Translations under genes and position numbers: made by a program
The notes under the pieces: generated by a model
Seen by the model: the letters and a program-made list of their open reading frames with translations, nothing else
The model's database searches: none
Told to the model about the DNA's origin: nothing
Source: Halichondria panicea
Lineage: Eukaryota; Porifera; Demospongiae; Suberitida; Halichondriidae
DNA length: 64,000 nucleotides
Assembly (NCBI RefSeq): GCF_963675165.1
Contig: NC_087385.1
Span: 3,782,501 to 3,846,500 of the forward strand
Direction of reading: 5' to 3'
In this document: positions 47,801 through 55,227 of the stretch, piece by piece
Numbering within the stretch: the first letter of the stretch is position 1
Layout of the letters: every line of letters starts with the position of its first letter

Positions 47801-50286
47801 TGAGTAACGAATTGACGTGTAATTCTCTCTTGCCGAAATGTTGCTGCATATGACGTACAGTACTTAAAATGGAACTGTTTATTTTATAGAACACACCGCT
47901 TACAACAATAGCAGACAATAAGATCAAAAAGACAGATTTCGAGGGGATACAAACTTGCTTAGGAGATAAAATCTTGAGCCGCATACTGTAAATATGTTGT
48001 TATTGACAAAACTAGATATCAGTCCTACTATCACCCTCAGAGCTCGATCAAGACTGTTACTAGAATGCAAAAAAATCCATGTGATGAGTCTGGTTGTTTA
48101 TTCTGATTGTTTTTCTTTCTTTAATAAAATAAAATTAATGAAAACAGTAACCCAATTAAACGTATAGCTTTCATACTGATACCATGCGCTCATTTGAGGG
48201 GCTTTGTTCTATTCCCCCTTAAATCGACATTACTAACTACTTAATCATTTATTATTAGGATTAGACTTTTAGGAGTGAATTAGTTGGTCATAGTAGACTA
48301 GTGTGTGACGGACGATAGCTTATACTGTATACTGGTAAAGATCATCACTACAGAATATTCCACTTAACACACAACAAATTGTCTCCCACACCCATCTAAC
48401 GTTTTTCTTCCTACTGAGTTACCAAGAAACCACATAAATTATATGACTGATCATGCCAAAAGGTGTACGCACGTGTGAAAGCGATGGCACCCCACATCTA
48501 AAACACCATATATGGCCGTATTAAAACGTACACTAAAAGTTTGTAACCGTCAGAACTGATCAGTATACGAATGAGTGAGGTGGCCGCATTTCAGGGCGAG
48601 TTTCGTGCATAATCATCTAGCTAGCAATCTGTGCCAAACGAAACGACCGGTATATCGAGGTGACCATAATTCAGAGAGCCAGATTAGCGAGAGTTTACTG
48701 TACCCGCTATGCGCAGCAGTAGCTGAATGATACTAATACTTTTAATGTACACAAGGATGAACACCATGCAGTGTACTACATTGTAGTTAGATACACCATA
48801 GCCGTATAGTGATCATGTGATATGCAACAAAGTGATCAACATGAAAAGTGTGTACAACCATAAGCATTTAATTGCTACACGCCAAGTGTTACCTGTGTGA
48901 TTGGCTTTGTAGTGTATTTCTTGAGGGTTTTCACCAGTTTGGCCTCATACATTCGATCATAGTCTATAGTGAGAGTGGCGTAATAATTTATTGAAATACA
49001 TTCGATCATAGTCTAGATTGAAAGTGGCGTAACAATTTACTGAACTACATGACTGTATGAATGTAGATCTATACCTTGATAACACGGGAAATCCCTAATT
49101 AAAAATCATGATAACTAAAAGGGTGTGCAGAAGTTCAGACACGAAGCTTCGAAGAGTCTGACTACTTTCTCGTTACTACGATTTCATACCTGAGGACTCC
49201 TTGATACTGTAGACCAAGAGGTGAGCCTCGTTCTTGGAGCTGTACGTACCAACAATAAATGAATCCCCTGTGAAGGGAAGAAAAAAAGGAAGTTTTATTG
49301 AGCAGAGTTAATGGTAGTTTTAGACTTACTATAATGACTGGCAATGGCTAAGGCATGCTGTTGTAACATACCTAGCTTATACATGTACATGATATAATTA
49401 TGATATACGAAAAATGATTGGGGAAAATACAAAAGGTACGAAATATGTGCTGCTTGAATAGATGAATTTTGCTGAATCAGCAGAATTAGGCATCGTACTT
49501 TCTTAGATATACCGTATTCACCCGAATTACTGGGACACTCTATTCTAAGGGACACTTCGGACTTACGTAATTTTTTTCATTCTATATTAAGGAACAACAG
49601 GAAATGTAAATATTTTTAGACGTCCCGATCTAATTAGAACGAAAAGAGCATGTTAGCTCGATAGAGACTCAAAACTCTTAGAAACTCTCTGGATTCTACT
49701 CTCTGGCACCGTAATATGTCACTGACGGTTGAAGACACCTTTGTAGACATGGAACCCGCGTACACAGCTTCTAAACTGCACAAAAGACATTTTAGCTGCA
49801 GAGCTAGCCTCGGCCTGGAATCGAGGCCGTGTACATACTTAAATGGGGAAATATTCGTTCTAATTACTACGGGACACCCTAATACAAGGGACACTTCCAC
49901 TTTAACGTAATTTTTCTTGCTCTATTCCAAGGGACACTGCAAGCCGTAATTATTTTTTTGTGTCCCGGTAATTCGGGTGAATACGGTAGCTTTAATAATA
50001 ACACTTGCCCCTCCCCCAACATGTGCACCGAGAATATTGCTAGATATGCAGCTATGATCGACTGCTACTCTGGCACTAAACAAAATCATTGTCAAATGAA
50101 TCGGCCAACTTAATAGTTAGTACTTCTAAGTATAATGTCTAGTCTAGCCATGTGACTGAGCTGGATGTGCATAGACTATATGGCTGCTTTGTTCCTTAAG
50201 GGTAGCTTACCCCATGTTGCTAGAGAGCATATCTTCAGGGGCAACTTCTCTACAAGTCTGACCACTTCAAATGCTTCAAAGTTCAT
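20885..50286 (-). CDS. VPS39: VPS39 (HOPS/CORVET-type vacuolar tethering subunit), complete
   Basis: Exons (5' to 3'): 50286-50211, 49267-49190, 48963-48893, 44490-44343, 44078-43975, 42936-42844, 42532-42391, 42283-42197, 42043-41939, 41667-41538, 41135-40987, 26479-26380, 26166-26120, 25880-25736, 25465-25329, 25080-24958, 24802-24688, 24454-24326, 24153-24051, 22017-21822, 21645-21511, 21362-21272, 21050-20885. They total 2,670 nt, giving 889 residues against about 875-886 in vertebrates. The N-terminal third is the CNH beta-propeller (MNFEAFEVVRLVEKLPL start; LRLCVSTKRKLQLYEYKR; HPFVVAIMPR). The middle is clathrin-repeat-like helix (RLQLIDTTLLKCYVK; DVEEVRAYPRQHVLDHL). The C-terminus is the Vps39 zinc-binding region (CAACNRRLGT, then YPDGEVEHYYC). 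The HOPS subunit tethers late endosomes, lysosomes and autophagosomes. Introns are strongly uneven: one of 14.5 kb (26480-40986) and one of 4.4 kb (44491-48892) contain nested genes. The start is the first Met in the conserved N-terminal motif. Confidence 0.93.
22079..22148 (-). pseudogene. tRNA-Val-like pseudogene
   Basis: Acceptor arms are near intact, but the anticodon arm is damaged (loop region reads ttgcatataaagaaaa on the plus strand) and the T-arm carries substitutions. Confidence 0.75.
22227..22285 (-). pseudogene. tRNA-Val-like pseudogene lacking the anticodon arm
   Basis: D-arm and T-arm sequences remain, but about 12 nt covering the anticodon loop and one stem strand are missing. 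Confidence 0.75.
22365..22436 (-). tRNA. tRNA-Val (anticodon UAC)
   Basis: A 72-nt cloverleaf without discriminator base. It has A-box TGGTGTAGTGG, anticodon stem TCTGC/GCAGA with loop TTTACAC, and B-box GGTTCGATCCC. The acceptor stem has one mismatch. A T5 run shortly downstream on the minus strand can act as a Pol III terminator. It lies in the intron between VPS39 exons 24153-24051 and 22017-21822. Confidence 0.75.
22512..22583 (-). tRNA. tRNA-Val (anticodon UAC)
   Basis: The same sequence as its neighbours with an intact anticodon arm and T-arm. The first acceptor pair would be G-U because the 3' strand ends in ..GGGAACT. A downstream T-run is present. Confidence 0.75.
22660..22730 (-). 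pseudogene. tRNA-Val-like pseudogene, degraded acceptor end
   Basis: The anticodon arm is intact (UAC), but the 5' acceptor strand has drifted (reads GGCTTTCTTG) and one T-arm base is missing. Confidence 0.7.
22922..22996 (-). pseudogene. tRNA-Val-like pseudogene
   Basis: A short insertion in the D-arm (catatacacc) and a deletion in the T-arm (cggtcaaacc) break the fold. Confidence 0.7.
23061..23131 (-). pseudogene. tRNA-Val-like pseudogene
   Basis: The anticodon still reads UAC, but several substitutions affect the T-arm and one acceptor base is missing. Confidence 0.7.
23399..23468 (-). pseudogene. tRNA-Val-like pseudogene, anticodon CAC
   Basis: The anticodon loop reads TTCACAC (CAC, still Val). 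The 3' acceptor strand is degraded and the T-arm is one base short. Confidence 0.65.
23545..23594 (-). pseudogene. tRNA-Val-like pseudogene lacking the T-arm
   Basis: About 20 nt covering the T-arm and variable region are deleted, while both acceptor strands and the anticodon arm remain. Confidence 0.75.
23679..23750 (-). tRNA. tRNA-Val (anticodon UAC), best copy of the array
   Basis: A perfect 7-bp acceptor stem (GGTTCCC with GGGAACC), a perfect anticodon stem with loop TTTACAC, and consensus A- and B-boxes. A T6 run lies shortly downstream. The base at the discriminator position is U rather than the A usual for eukaryotic tRNA-Val. Confidence 0.85.
23812..23881 (-). pseudogene. tRNA-Val-like copy, anticodon CAC, 2-nt deletion
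   Basis: The acceptor stem is sound and the anticodon loop reads TTCACAT, but two bases next to the variable region are missing, so function is doubtful. Confidence 0.6.
26270..26341 (-). tRNA. tRNA-Glu (anticodon UUC)
   Basis: A 72-nt tRNA including discriminator A. The acceptor TCCCATT pairs with AGTGGGA, the anticodon loop reads TTTTCAC, and A- and B-boxes are good. A TTTTTT terminator follows on the minus strand. It is nearly identical to metazoan tRNA-Glu(UUC) and looks functional. It lies in a VPS39 intron, same strand. Confidence 0.93.
26773..27777 (+). pseudogene. Five-helix membrane protein family, copy A, two frameshifts
   Basis: The ATG at 26773 starts a protein with the same order of features as the intact copy at 29339: helix near the N-terminus, second helix, Cys-rich loop (DCFPL, ILCF), YSEGIGEAGGFLF, then two more helices. 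The frame shifts near 27103 (in a T-run) and returns near 27480 (near AAAAAA and CCCC runs), ending at 27777. Both shifts lie in or near homopolymers, so assembly error is possible; otherwise it is a recent pseudogene. It lies antisense in the large VPS39 intron. Function unknown. Confidence 0.75.
27778..29338. other. Spacer between family copies A and B
   Basis: No coding signal seen. The stretch ~28970-29240 is repeated before other copies (31220-31480 and 38925-39260; for example acttaaagccccaaactcaa and related text), so it belongs to the duplicated unit and may contain the promoter. Confidence 0.6.
29339..30499 (+). CDS. Unrecognised five-helix membrane protein, copy B, intact
   Basis: Single exon, 386 residues. 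Predicted helices by eye: ~24-45, ~118-146, ~203-225, ~262-285 and ~300-325. The loop between helices 2 and 3 (~147-200) has four cysteines in the order C-x5-DCF, DC and CYR, plus NST/NTT glycosylation sequons, so it is probably extracellular or lumenal. It ends in the hallmark YSEGLGEAGGFLF that enters helix 3. A charged 60-residue tail follows. I do not recognise the family. It is a paralogue of the genes at 36780 and 39417, all intronless, on the strand opposite to VPS39 and inside its intron. Confidence 0.85.
   Translation: MSEMSINTHISRDYSYYHRWTFLFPLVTLLVVLGLSVLAIVISALFRKALSKYTEKTYDELRPQHICLKIVFSGLRDMMLRTTKFLLFEFEYEKVEKNSYRKSKEKKFEYRLYGVPVHLFVLQYLFIVLLSILAVSILSLWNIFIAESSLDECSTLYDCFPIFRENSTPIETDPITDCDDFSITENTTVLCYRVVYRYSEGLGEAGGFLFSMQVITNVLIYFVVRIFRTVLKVTKIVSHRNLDERRERTLTDIGRKWPFRVSRFAKVLAMSITLILHLIVLILLPVWVLHQREDFLVTIKRPQRKLQLAFYANIIFVLFLVPLIVGTGIYGKKTYEKIRIEYKVKETFPEPRQNQIEIQIDEEPNADVETCYQNFNGITTERDIID
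30920..31800 (+). pseudogene. Five-helix family, copy C, remnant
   Basis: An N-terminal part (RDYSYYRRWMYEFP and first helix, ~30940-31045) is followed by unrelated or 5'-flank-like sequence. From 31495 to about 31720 a near-identical copy of the C-terminal part of copy B resumes. That part carries an in-frame stop (caTCAGTGA in place of caTCAGCGA). The middle of the gene is gone. It looks like a recombination product of tandem copies. Confidence 0.8.
31801..32729. other. Spacer, no gene seen
   Basis: It contains diverged copies of the flank found after copy B (for example ccgagtatttatagatc near 30556 and 32414). No coding signal recognised. Confidence 0.5.
32730..33149. mobile_element. hAT-like miniature element with 8-bp target duplication
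   Basis: Termini TAGGGCTGTCCCAATTATT and AATAATTGGGACAGCCCTA, flanked by GTTGGTAC at 32722-32729 and 33150-33157. Terminal sequence and 8-bp duplication fit the hAT superfamily. A second element (32868-32989) is inserted within it. Confidence 0.87.
32868..32989. mobile_element. 122-bp miniature element nested in the hAT-like element
   Basis: Termini TAGTCTGGGGGCCAGACC and GGTCTGGCCCCCAGACTA with a perfect 10-bp target duplication AAATAGATCT (32858-32867 and 32990-32999). It shares the TAGTCT start with the 9-bp-duplication family in this window. Confidence 0.85.
33224..34188. repeat. 8-bp minisatellite (GGTTCCAT / AGTTCCAT)
   Basis: Nearly 1 kb of 8-bp units, broken at intervals by ggttccaagcg variants. 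Because three units make 24 bp and no unit combination gives a stop, several frames stay open on both strands. The apparent proteins (MELWNHGT repeats and VPWFHGS repeats) are artefacts. Confidence 0.93.
34355..34437 (+). promoter_or_regulatory. Duplicated 5' flank of family copy D
   Basis: The block from caattagacaaaac to aactggtgtc recurs almost unchanged before copies E (36682-36779) and F (39318-39416). Conservation across duplicates suggests the promoter and 5' UTR were copied with the gene. No TATA motif could be assigned with confidence. Confidence 0.5.
34438..35412 (+). pseudogene. Five-helix family, copy D, frameshifted
   Basis: Very close to copy E but broken twice: a small deletion near 34610 (after GFR) shifts the frame and meets a stop at about 34630, and a second small deletion near 34928 shifts it back. 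The remaining parts keep the SCEENFDCF loop, the YSE.LGEAGGFLF hallmark (here YSEDLGEAGG) and helices 3-5. Confidence 0.85.
35413..36779. other. Spacer between copies D and E
   Basis: No coding signal. The last ~170 bp (from gtatgaatgtctagtatagg near 36605) repeat the flank before copy D at ~34276, marking the left edge of the duplicated unit. Confidence 0.55.
36780..37757 (+). CDS. Unrecognised five-helix membrane protein, copy E, intact
   Basis: Single exon, 325 residues from ATG 36780. An in-frame GTG nine bases upstream was rejected as a start. Helices: ~17-42 (SLIAPAVFLALILLFAIIS), ~113-137, ~191-213, ~225-250 and ~270-295. The loop carries SCEENFDCF, TDCSNFT and the CFRMAYKYSEGLGEAGG hallmark, with an N-glycosylation sequon. 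The C-terminal tail is acidic with several Tyr (EYSYSEQ). It belongs to the D/E/F subgroup, shorter than copy B. Function unknown. Confidence 0.85.
   Translation: MHGGVPTYDYYQRWSLIAPAVFLALILLFAIISIVAVLPLKHFFSGHQDNILIQGFHDTLRRSLSFFLFEFDSKQEQTTTQEERLDGGESGQTKAGTKIVPTYYLYGVKVKKFFIGNLFAVFLVLVMTSIVTFMNTFLTENSFSCEENFDCFVMIDEDVFKNERITDCSNFTHMEIICFRMAYKYSEGLGEAGGFLFVMQVIVNFLTWLSVRLGSKGGQHCRKCTVVAFSVVMSLSYVFVVAFLPFLAALERPKVYETLKTPQRQLQLFIYAYSNLFLAIIPILGAYNSYPNNKASKKILEVESEYSYSEQKICRDNPLFRDEIY
38555..38745 (+). pseudogene. Five-helix family, isolated C-terminal fragment
   Basis: About 190 bp closely match the C-terminal part of copy A (27530-27720; the stretch gattcttacagtttct is shared). A frame break and a stop lie within it. 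There is no N-terminal part nearby. Confidence 0.75.
39417..40343 (+). CDS. Unrecognised five-helix membrane protein, copy F, intact
   Basis: Single exon, 308 residues from ATG 39417. It is collinear with copy E with the same helices, SCEENFDCF loop and KYSEGLGEAGGFLF hallmark, but has a shorter segment between helices 1 and 2 (about ten residues lost) and a different C-terminus. It is the last copy before VPS39 exon 41135-40987. Confidence 0.85.
   Translation: MHGGVSTYNYYRRWSLIAPAAFLALILLFAIISIVAVLPLKKFFSRHRDNILIQGFHDILRRTLTFLLFEFTVEENGGKSGKTNDGTQNIIVPAYYLFDVKVNKFFIGNLFAVFLALIMPSIVTFLNTFLLENSFSCEENFDCFAMTDEGVFKNERITDCSNFTHMEIICFRMAYKYSEGLGEAGGFLFVMQVIVNFLTWLSVRLGSKGGQYCRKCTVAFSVVLSLSYIFVVAFLPFLATLEIPELYQMLRTPQRQLQLFIYAYSTLCLAIIPIVGAYNSYPEDKPKCTESMNMVTEENIYRDNSSTA
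42950..43815. repeat. Minisatellite of ~54-60 bp units in a VPS39 intron
   Basis: About 17 units of the type aggggagatgtaaggcatgc ... cactgtacatacaggtacaatgaagcaag, with and without the caggta insertion. It lies between VPS39 exons 44078-43975 and 42936-42844. The unit length permits long antisense open frames (CMYSVYALHLPYY repeats), which are not genes. Confidence 0.93.
45512..45711. other. Assembly gap (200 N)
   Basis: Exactly 200 N bases adjoin the left target duplication of the transposon. The round number suggests a placeholder of unknown true size, probably caused by the long palindrome. The 51 bp at 45712-45762 between gap and left arm match neither the gene nor the right arm. Confidence 0.95.
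45763..46990. mobile_element. Long inverted-repeat (foldback) hAT-like element
   Basis: Two ~525-bp arms (45763-~46290 and ~46460-46990) are near-perfect inverse copies with termini CAGTGCAACAACCAAAGAG. An ~170-bp loop lies between them. TATCCCTA occurs at 46991-46998 and again at 45504-45511, giving an 8-bp target duplication typical of hAT. No transposase. An 84-codon open frame occurs in both arms, probably by chance of the repeat. Confidence 0.88.
47985..48892. other. VPS39 intron segment, no feature seen
   Basis: AT-rich, no exon, tRNA or clear repeat. It would contain any promoter left from the SLC15-like pseudogene. Confidence 0.5.
49512..49986. mobile_element. Mariner-type TA-flanked miniature element
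   Basis: Termini CCGTATTCACCCGAATTAC and the inverse GTAATTCGGGTGAATACGG, flanked by TA on both sides. It lies in VPS39 intron 1 and has no transposase. The terminal CCGTAT is shared with the element at 60550. Confidence 0.8.
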
Positions 50287-50484
50287 CTTTCAGTGCAGCA
50301 GATATCATATAAAGAGACACGCAACTTGAGAGGTCAGAATAGAAGGGCGTGGCAAAGGATCACTATTGAAGACAATCTAGATCTAGATCTAATAGTAGCT
50401 AATAAAATTAACGGTATTTACCACAATGAAATCTGGGTTCCATGGCAACAAAGTTGACATTGTCAGACTAAACTTAACTTAACT
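50287..50484. promoter_or_regulatory. Shared divergent promoter of VPS39 and SPATA17
   Basis: Only 198 bp separate the two start codons, so both 5' UTRs and core promoters must lie here unless upstream non-coding exons exist. The sequence is not GC-rich and no named motif is evident. Confidence 0.6.
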
Positions 50485-53400
50485 ATGGCCAAGTTTGTGC
50501 GTTTTTGGACAGCAAGAGACGTAGTATTAAAGCAGCTGGTCAAATCAGCCGAGTAAGTGCTTTGTGTTGGAGTTTGTTTTTAAGAAGGTTGTGTTCAGTG
50601 TGTCTCACTGTACTGTATCATCGAATTGCCCCCAAGCTGCCTCGATTTAAGGCGACCCCTGAGCTTAAGTAATTTTCTGACCTCTAAAGTAGCGTGACAG
50701 CTACATTGACAATTTAATATCGCATCCTATACCATACTAATTAAGGCAACACCTTGATCTTAGGTATAAATTTTCTGACTTCTAAAGTTGATAATTGTCT
50801 TTATAAATAGATGTCAAACCATAGCCTGGATTCCAGACGTTAGGCCGCAAGAAGCAATAATTGAATCGGCCTGCAATTAGAGTAACCTCCATTCCAATTA
50901 GATGTGACACCAGGACTTCAACATAATTTTTCAACCTCCTCCAGACCTCTGGCTTCACTTAATCGAATAAGTACGATAAGCCTCAATTCCAGGCCACTGA
51001 AAAGTCATTGTTTTTAAGCGACAAGAAATCGAGGCTAGTACTAAATAGAGCTGCCTTCAATTAGATGCGACACCATAACATAATCATAAATTTTAAACCT
51101 CCAAAAGAACGATCTTAAAAGTGTCGCTATAAATCGAGTAAGACCTCGCATGCAACACAATAGACAGCTTGTATAAATCATGCTGCTTTTCTGTGCAGGG
51201 AAGCTGATGCTAACAGAGTGACAGAGTACAATGCTGCAGTGAGTATACAGAGCTGGTTCAGGGGAATACGACTGAGAGCATACATCAAGTAAGTGACATA
51301 CATAATTTTATATGAGTGCAGTCATAATCACACATGTTCCCGTACATGTGATGTAAATACGGCACTCACTATTGCGTTACAATTTCATCAGCCTATTTTA
51401 ATAGTCAGCTACCGTAATCGGTTGATTTAAATTGAGGTATTACAGTGTAAAACAGGGCATAGTTAGAAGTGAAGTTTTGTGTTCAGCCAATCGAGTAGTG
51501 TACATGGTCGGTCGTGCAGGTATCTCAATGATTGTGCTGTTGTCATCCAAAAGCACTACAGAGGATTTCTCGGCCGGAAAGCCTACATGAGAAGGCTAAG
51601 AGTATGTCCATAGAATTTAATTTACTATCAATTGAGGATGATTCTTTTGTAGGAATGTGTTCAGGAGATGTATGACAGACACTACAACAAAATGGCAACG
51701 AAAGTAAGCTATAACAACATTATTATCATGAAGCCATGACCAGCAGCACACACAGCGTATAAACATTGCTGTGTCACAACTTTGTAATACAATGTGTGTA
51801 TAGTTATTAGCCATTCAAAAGCATGTACTAGCTTAAGTTATTATGCCTCGGTGCGCATGCGCAAGTGAGGTATTAGGTAGTGTGTTTGTGTGTGTCTGTG
51901 TCTGTGTAGACTGCTACAGCTGCTCAAGGGTCAATGAAGTGCAAATAAAAGTTTCTATCTTGGATTTGCAAAATAATACTTCATTCTCGAGGTATGCCTA
52001 GTTTTGCTTACTTGGAATGCCATTGCAGCCTTTTCAGAAGGAGCACGTAGCCAAACTTGTTTACCGAGTGTTGCTACTCTACTTAGTAGTTAGCTCTGCA
52101 CTACAACGCTAGCTATTGGTAGCTGCAAGAGTGAGAAGAGTGAGAAGAGAGCTGCAAAGCTACTATGTAGCTTTGGCATCTCCACCGAGACATCAGCACC
52201 TGCGGTACTTTCATTGTACATAGATTTGTGAAAAGGTCCACGATAGTGTTCAATCTTGTCACTGTAAAACACATGCGTCATTTTCATATTGACTCTGTAC
52301 TCTGTGTAGATCCAGAGCACATGGAAAGGGTACAATGTTCGAAAGTATGTGTTCAACTACGGTGCCTACAAGCAGTACATGGTGGACCTGAGTAGGAAAA
52401 ACGAGGCGGTGCTGGCAAGACTCAAGCAGGAGAGGGAGGTGGCCATGGAGGAGAGACTCAACAGGGAAGAGAAAATGCAAGAGGTGAATTTTTTGTGACG
52501 ATACGTGATACATTAGTATACAGTCTAGTGGCTGGCCATTCCAATTACCTATGTATATAATTATGTTATATATGCAGTCAGAATTTTATATGCACTTTTT
52601 ACTGGTGTGGATGTGTGCGCTGTACAGATGTTGATGGAGGAAGAGGCCAAGAGACATCATCACATGCTGAGCACAGAATGTGTAAGTGAACACAATTCAC
52701 AACGTTAAAACTTTTATGGTAGCATGTTGTGTAAAATATGATGTTCTTCAGCAAAATGGAGTATTCAGGTCTCAACACAATGGATCATTTGAACAAACTA
52801 TGAGAAGCATGCGATTCTTCCAGCCATGTGAAACAAAACTCAAGAGAAAATCCCCTCAGCTAAAAACAGCTAAAGACACTAGTATTCTGCCACCTCTCGT
52901 CCAAAGACCTATGGTCCAAGGACCATTCCGAGCACCAGAAGAGGTTTGGAAACAAAGGGTTAAACCTCTTAGTCCAACGTTGAGGGTCAGCACTTCCTAC
53001 TACTCTAAAGAAATTGCTAGGCACGTGTAACAGTAGTAGTGTACAGGGTGTCATACAGAGGAAAGGCCTAAGCCTTGTGTTTGTAATGTTCACTAGAAGA
53101 ATGGGCACATGGCATGTTCTGCTCTCGTACTTGCAACCCACAATAGAGCCAACAGTTGGGGGGAGTAAACAGATTGGGCCTACATCCTTCAACCCCCAGA
53201 AATCATTTTGCAAATTGTTCCCAGAAAGAATGCCCCCCGGACCTCACCCCCTAATGTACGACACCCTGGTGGTGTATTATCTAAATTATGTGTACATTGC
53301 ATAATTACATATACATGTACCGTACGTGTACGCAAAAACTTGTATCGGTACATACGGGGCACAGTATAAAGAGCTCTACTATGTGTTGACTTGAATAGAA

Positions 53401-53953
53401 AAGATTGCCTGACATACCAATAAATTAATTTAAGCGGTTTCCAAGCATTATACATCGACGTAAAGCTACAATAATTATTATAGGAAGCAGTTTACTGTGA
53501 GGATTTGCTATACCAGTGCATCGAATTCACCACCCCTCTCCCCTTAGAGCTGAGCTTAGGGCTGAGGAGTGGAGAAACAGAGTGATTGATGAGAAATTCC
53601 TACCGTTTTCACAAAGAAGACGATCCTATCAGTCTCTGATGCATACACAAAGCTCTTTTGAGAGACCTGCCTATGGCTTAAGGGCGGAGAAACCAGTCAG
53701 CAAACAGGTAAGACAGTGCCTGAACTTTTACGCATTTTCAAGACTATACAATGTTACCTCACGTGCCCTTTGTCATTAGTGTGTAGTCAAACAGTTGGGA
53801 ACCCAGAGCGTTTATGTACATGTATAGTACATGTATAGTGTATCCCTGGCTCAGTTGTTTATGATATCCTTTGTCACACATGCAAACACACAGCCATTCC
53901 GAACTGTCGTTCCCCCCATCCCTATATTTGAGAAACTGAACAGTACATATTAA
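50485..53953 (+). CDS. SPATA17: SPATA17 (IQ-motif protein, ciliary/sperm associated)
   Basis: Exons: 50485-50552, 51199-51288, 51520-51601, 51653-51703, 52310-52483, 52628-52681, 52752-53020, 53548-53707, 53894-53953. They total 1,008 nt, 335 residues against 361 in human. Three IQ-type calmodulin-binding motifs are visible: AVSIQSWFRGIRLRAYIK, VVIQKHYRGFLGRKAY and IQSTWKGYNVRKYVFNY. A Glu/Arg-rich coiled segment follows, then the family's conserved LPPL...QGPFR and RAEEWRNRVIDEKFLPFS blocks and the short C-terminal PFRTVVPPIPIFEKL. The intron after 53020 uses a GC donor (AG|GCACGT), which keeps the conserved frame into exon 8; a GT alternative does not. Family members are linked to sperm and cilia. 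It is divergent from VPS39. Confidence 0.92.
51841..52194. mobile_element. Miniature element with TGCCTCGGTG termini, copy 2
   Basis: Ends ATGCCTCGGTG and CACCGAGACAT. Interior nearly identical to 10523-11045 with an internal deletion. It lies in a SPATA17 intron. Confidence 0.72.
53044..53268. mobile_element. hAT-like miniature element (CAGGGTGTC ends) in a SPATA17 intron
   Basis: Termini CAGGGTGTCATAC and GTACGACACCCTG. Flanks gtagtgta (53036-53043) and gtggtgta (53269-53276) form an 8-bp duplication with one mismatch. It begins 24 bp after the GC splice donor. A related element is at 56615-56756. Confidence 0.75.
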
Positions 53954-54055
53954 TGTGTTTGCATGACATTGCACTATTGAAAAAAAATGTGTGATCAAGT
54001 GTATCATTCAACGATGTCCTAAGTTATACACACAGTCTTGAATGATCTAGCACTC

Positions 54056-55227
54056 TTATCGTGCTGCTGCAGAAGCCAATATTCCTGATACACCTGCACA
54101 AACATGTACGTGTAACTCACTGTAGTGATTTAATTTACCTGACAAAGGCTAGTAGTTTAGTAACATAGACACGGTGCACTGACGATTAATTATGACTTAC
54201 TATCAAATTCAATCTTGGCGAGAATCTTCTTGGATTTGATGGTGGTCTCCTGGTTCTGTATCTGCACCTGCTCTCCCGTGACAATCCAGCCTTCTTTACT
54301 GACGGTCTCCAATAGAGCACCCCCCTCCAAGGCCAAGTATTCGGAGAGCAGCGTCAGATTAATGTTCTGGTAGCTCACCTTGATCACACTGCAAATATCT
54401 GTCAGGCATGGTGACAAGGATGGTAAGTATGTGCATATCTATATAAATTATTTTATGTTTTGTAGGTTGGGTGTCTGTGTGCGCACGCTATGCTGGGTAC
54501 CAAACTAACCTTTATTTTTTAGTAGCAAGAACACGTTGAATAAATGAGTGTGTTATAGCATTACTGTATAATAATAGTAACTCACAATCTCTGATTGCCC
54601 TTTCAAAGTCAGGCACACTCTCTGCCACCTCCTTGTTCTCGCTAAGGTCCTCCCAGAACTTCTTGAACTGGCAACACTCGAGCACAGAGTATAACTCAAG
54701 GATCTTGATTATCTTCTCTTCTGATTGCTTAGCTTTGTTAGGGAATACTGACATACACAGTTTTAGACCTAGTACAGTACCTTTTACCAGTATAAATGAA
54801 CTAGTTATTTAAATGAGAATGCATAGGATACCAATGGCTCGGACAGCACACATCGGAGTAGAACAAAGTCGGGCTTTGGAAGGACCACAATTGCCTTAAG
54901 CATAATCTTGACTGCAACGTCGACATTACTTTTAGCTGGTATGAATTGGTAGAGCTTCATCAGCACAAGATTGGGCTCAAAATTATACGTGCTTGTACCC
55001 ACTTGATACTGAACGTATTGCTCAAGCGTTTCGATGATTTCAGGATTGTACCTTGTTGTAAAACATAGAAATTAGCACATTTCTAGGCACGACACTCTCC
55101 TGGCTTTAAAGCTACATACAGAACAGATCTATCACGTCTTAACATTAAAAGCTTGATACCTATTGATCCCATTCAACATTGACTTGATTGTTTCCTGCCA
55201 TTCTTCTGGAGAGCTTTCCATATCCAT
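54056..55227 (-). CDS. EIF3K: eIF3 subunit K
   Basis: Exons (5' to 3'): 55227-55160, 55051-54832, 54727-54586, 54398-54201, 54093-54056. They total 666 nt, 221 residues against 218 in human. Motifs match the family: IKSMLNGINRYNPEIIETLE at the start, EPNLVLMKLYQF, a PCI-like helical region (LECCQFKKFWEDL), YICSVIKVSYQNINL, then IKSKKILAKIEFDS and a short ASAAAR end. It is a non-essential accessory subunit of the eIF3 translation initiation complex. The acceptor of exon 3 was placed at CTAAG because the upstream AG choices introduce stops. Stop codon lies about 100 bp from that of SPATA17 (convergent), and the start lies 279 bp downstream of the PPP4R4 stop. Confidence 0.93.

Larger units (their letters stand above)
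44710..47984 (-). pseudogene. SLC15-like (POT/PTR) peptide transporter, intronless, disrupted
   Basis: The frame opens at ATG 47984 with multiple helices of a proton-dependent oligopeptide transporter-like protein. It includes the segment NPYKLILNVLRFAWKNKRPV and YGGPFPNSDVEDVKTFFR, which I associate with invertebrate SLC15-related proteins. It runs to about 46999, where an inverted-repeat transposon is inserted. The coding sequence resumes at 45511 (GIVIALLSGSYLEAAFF), shifts frame at a T7 run near 45460, continues (PRIFVRMTFSAVLYIV), meets an in-frame TGA at 44998-45000 where a Trp would fit, and ends at 44710. Three independent lesions make this a pseudogene. It sits on the same strand as VPS39, within its intron, and lacks introns, so a retrocopy is possible. 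Confidence 0.82.
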
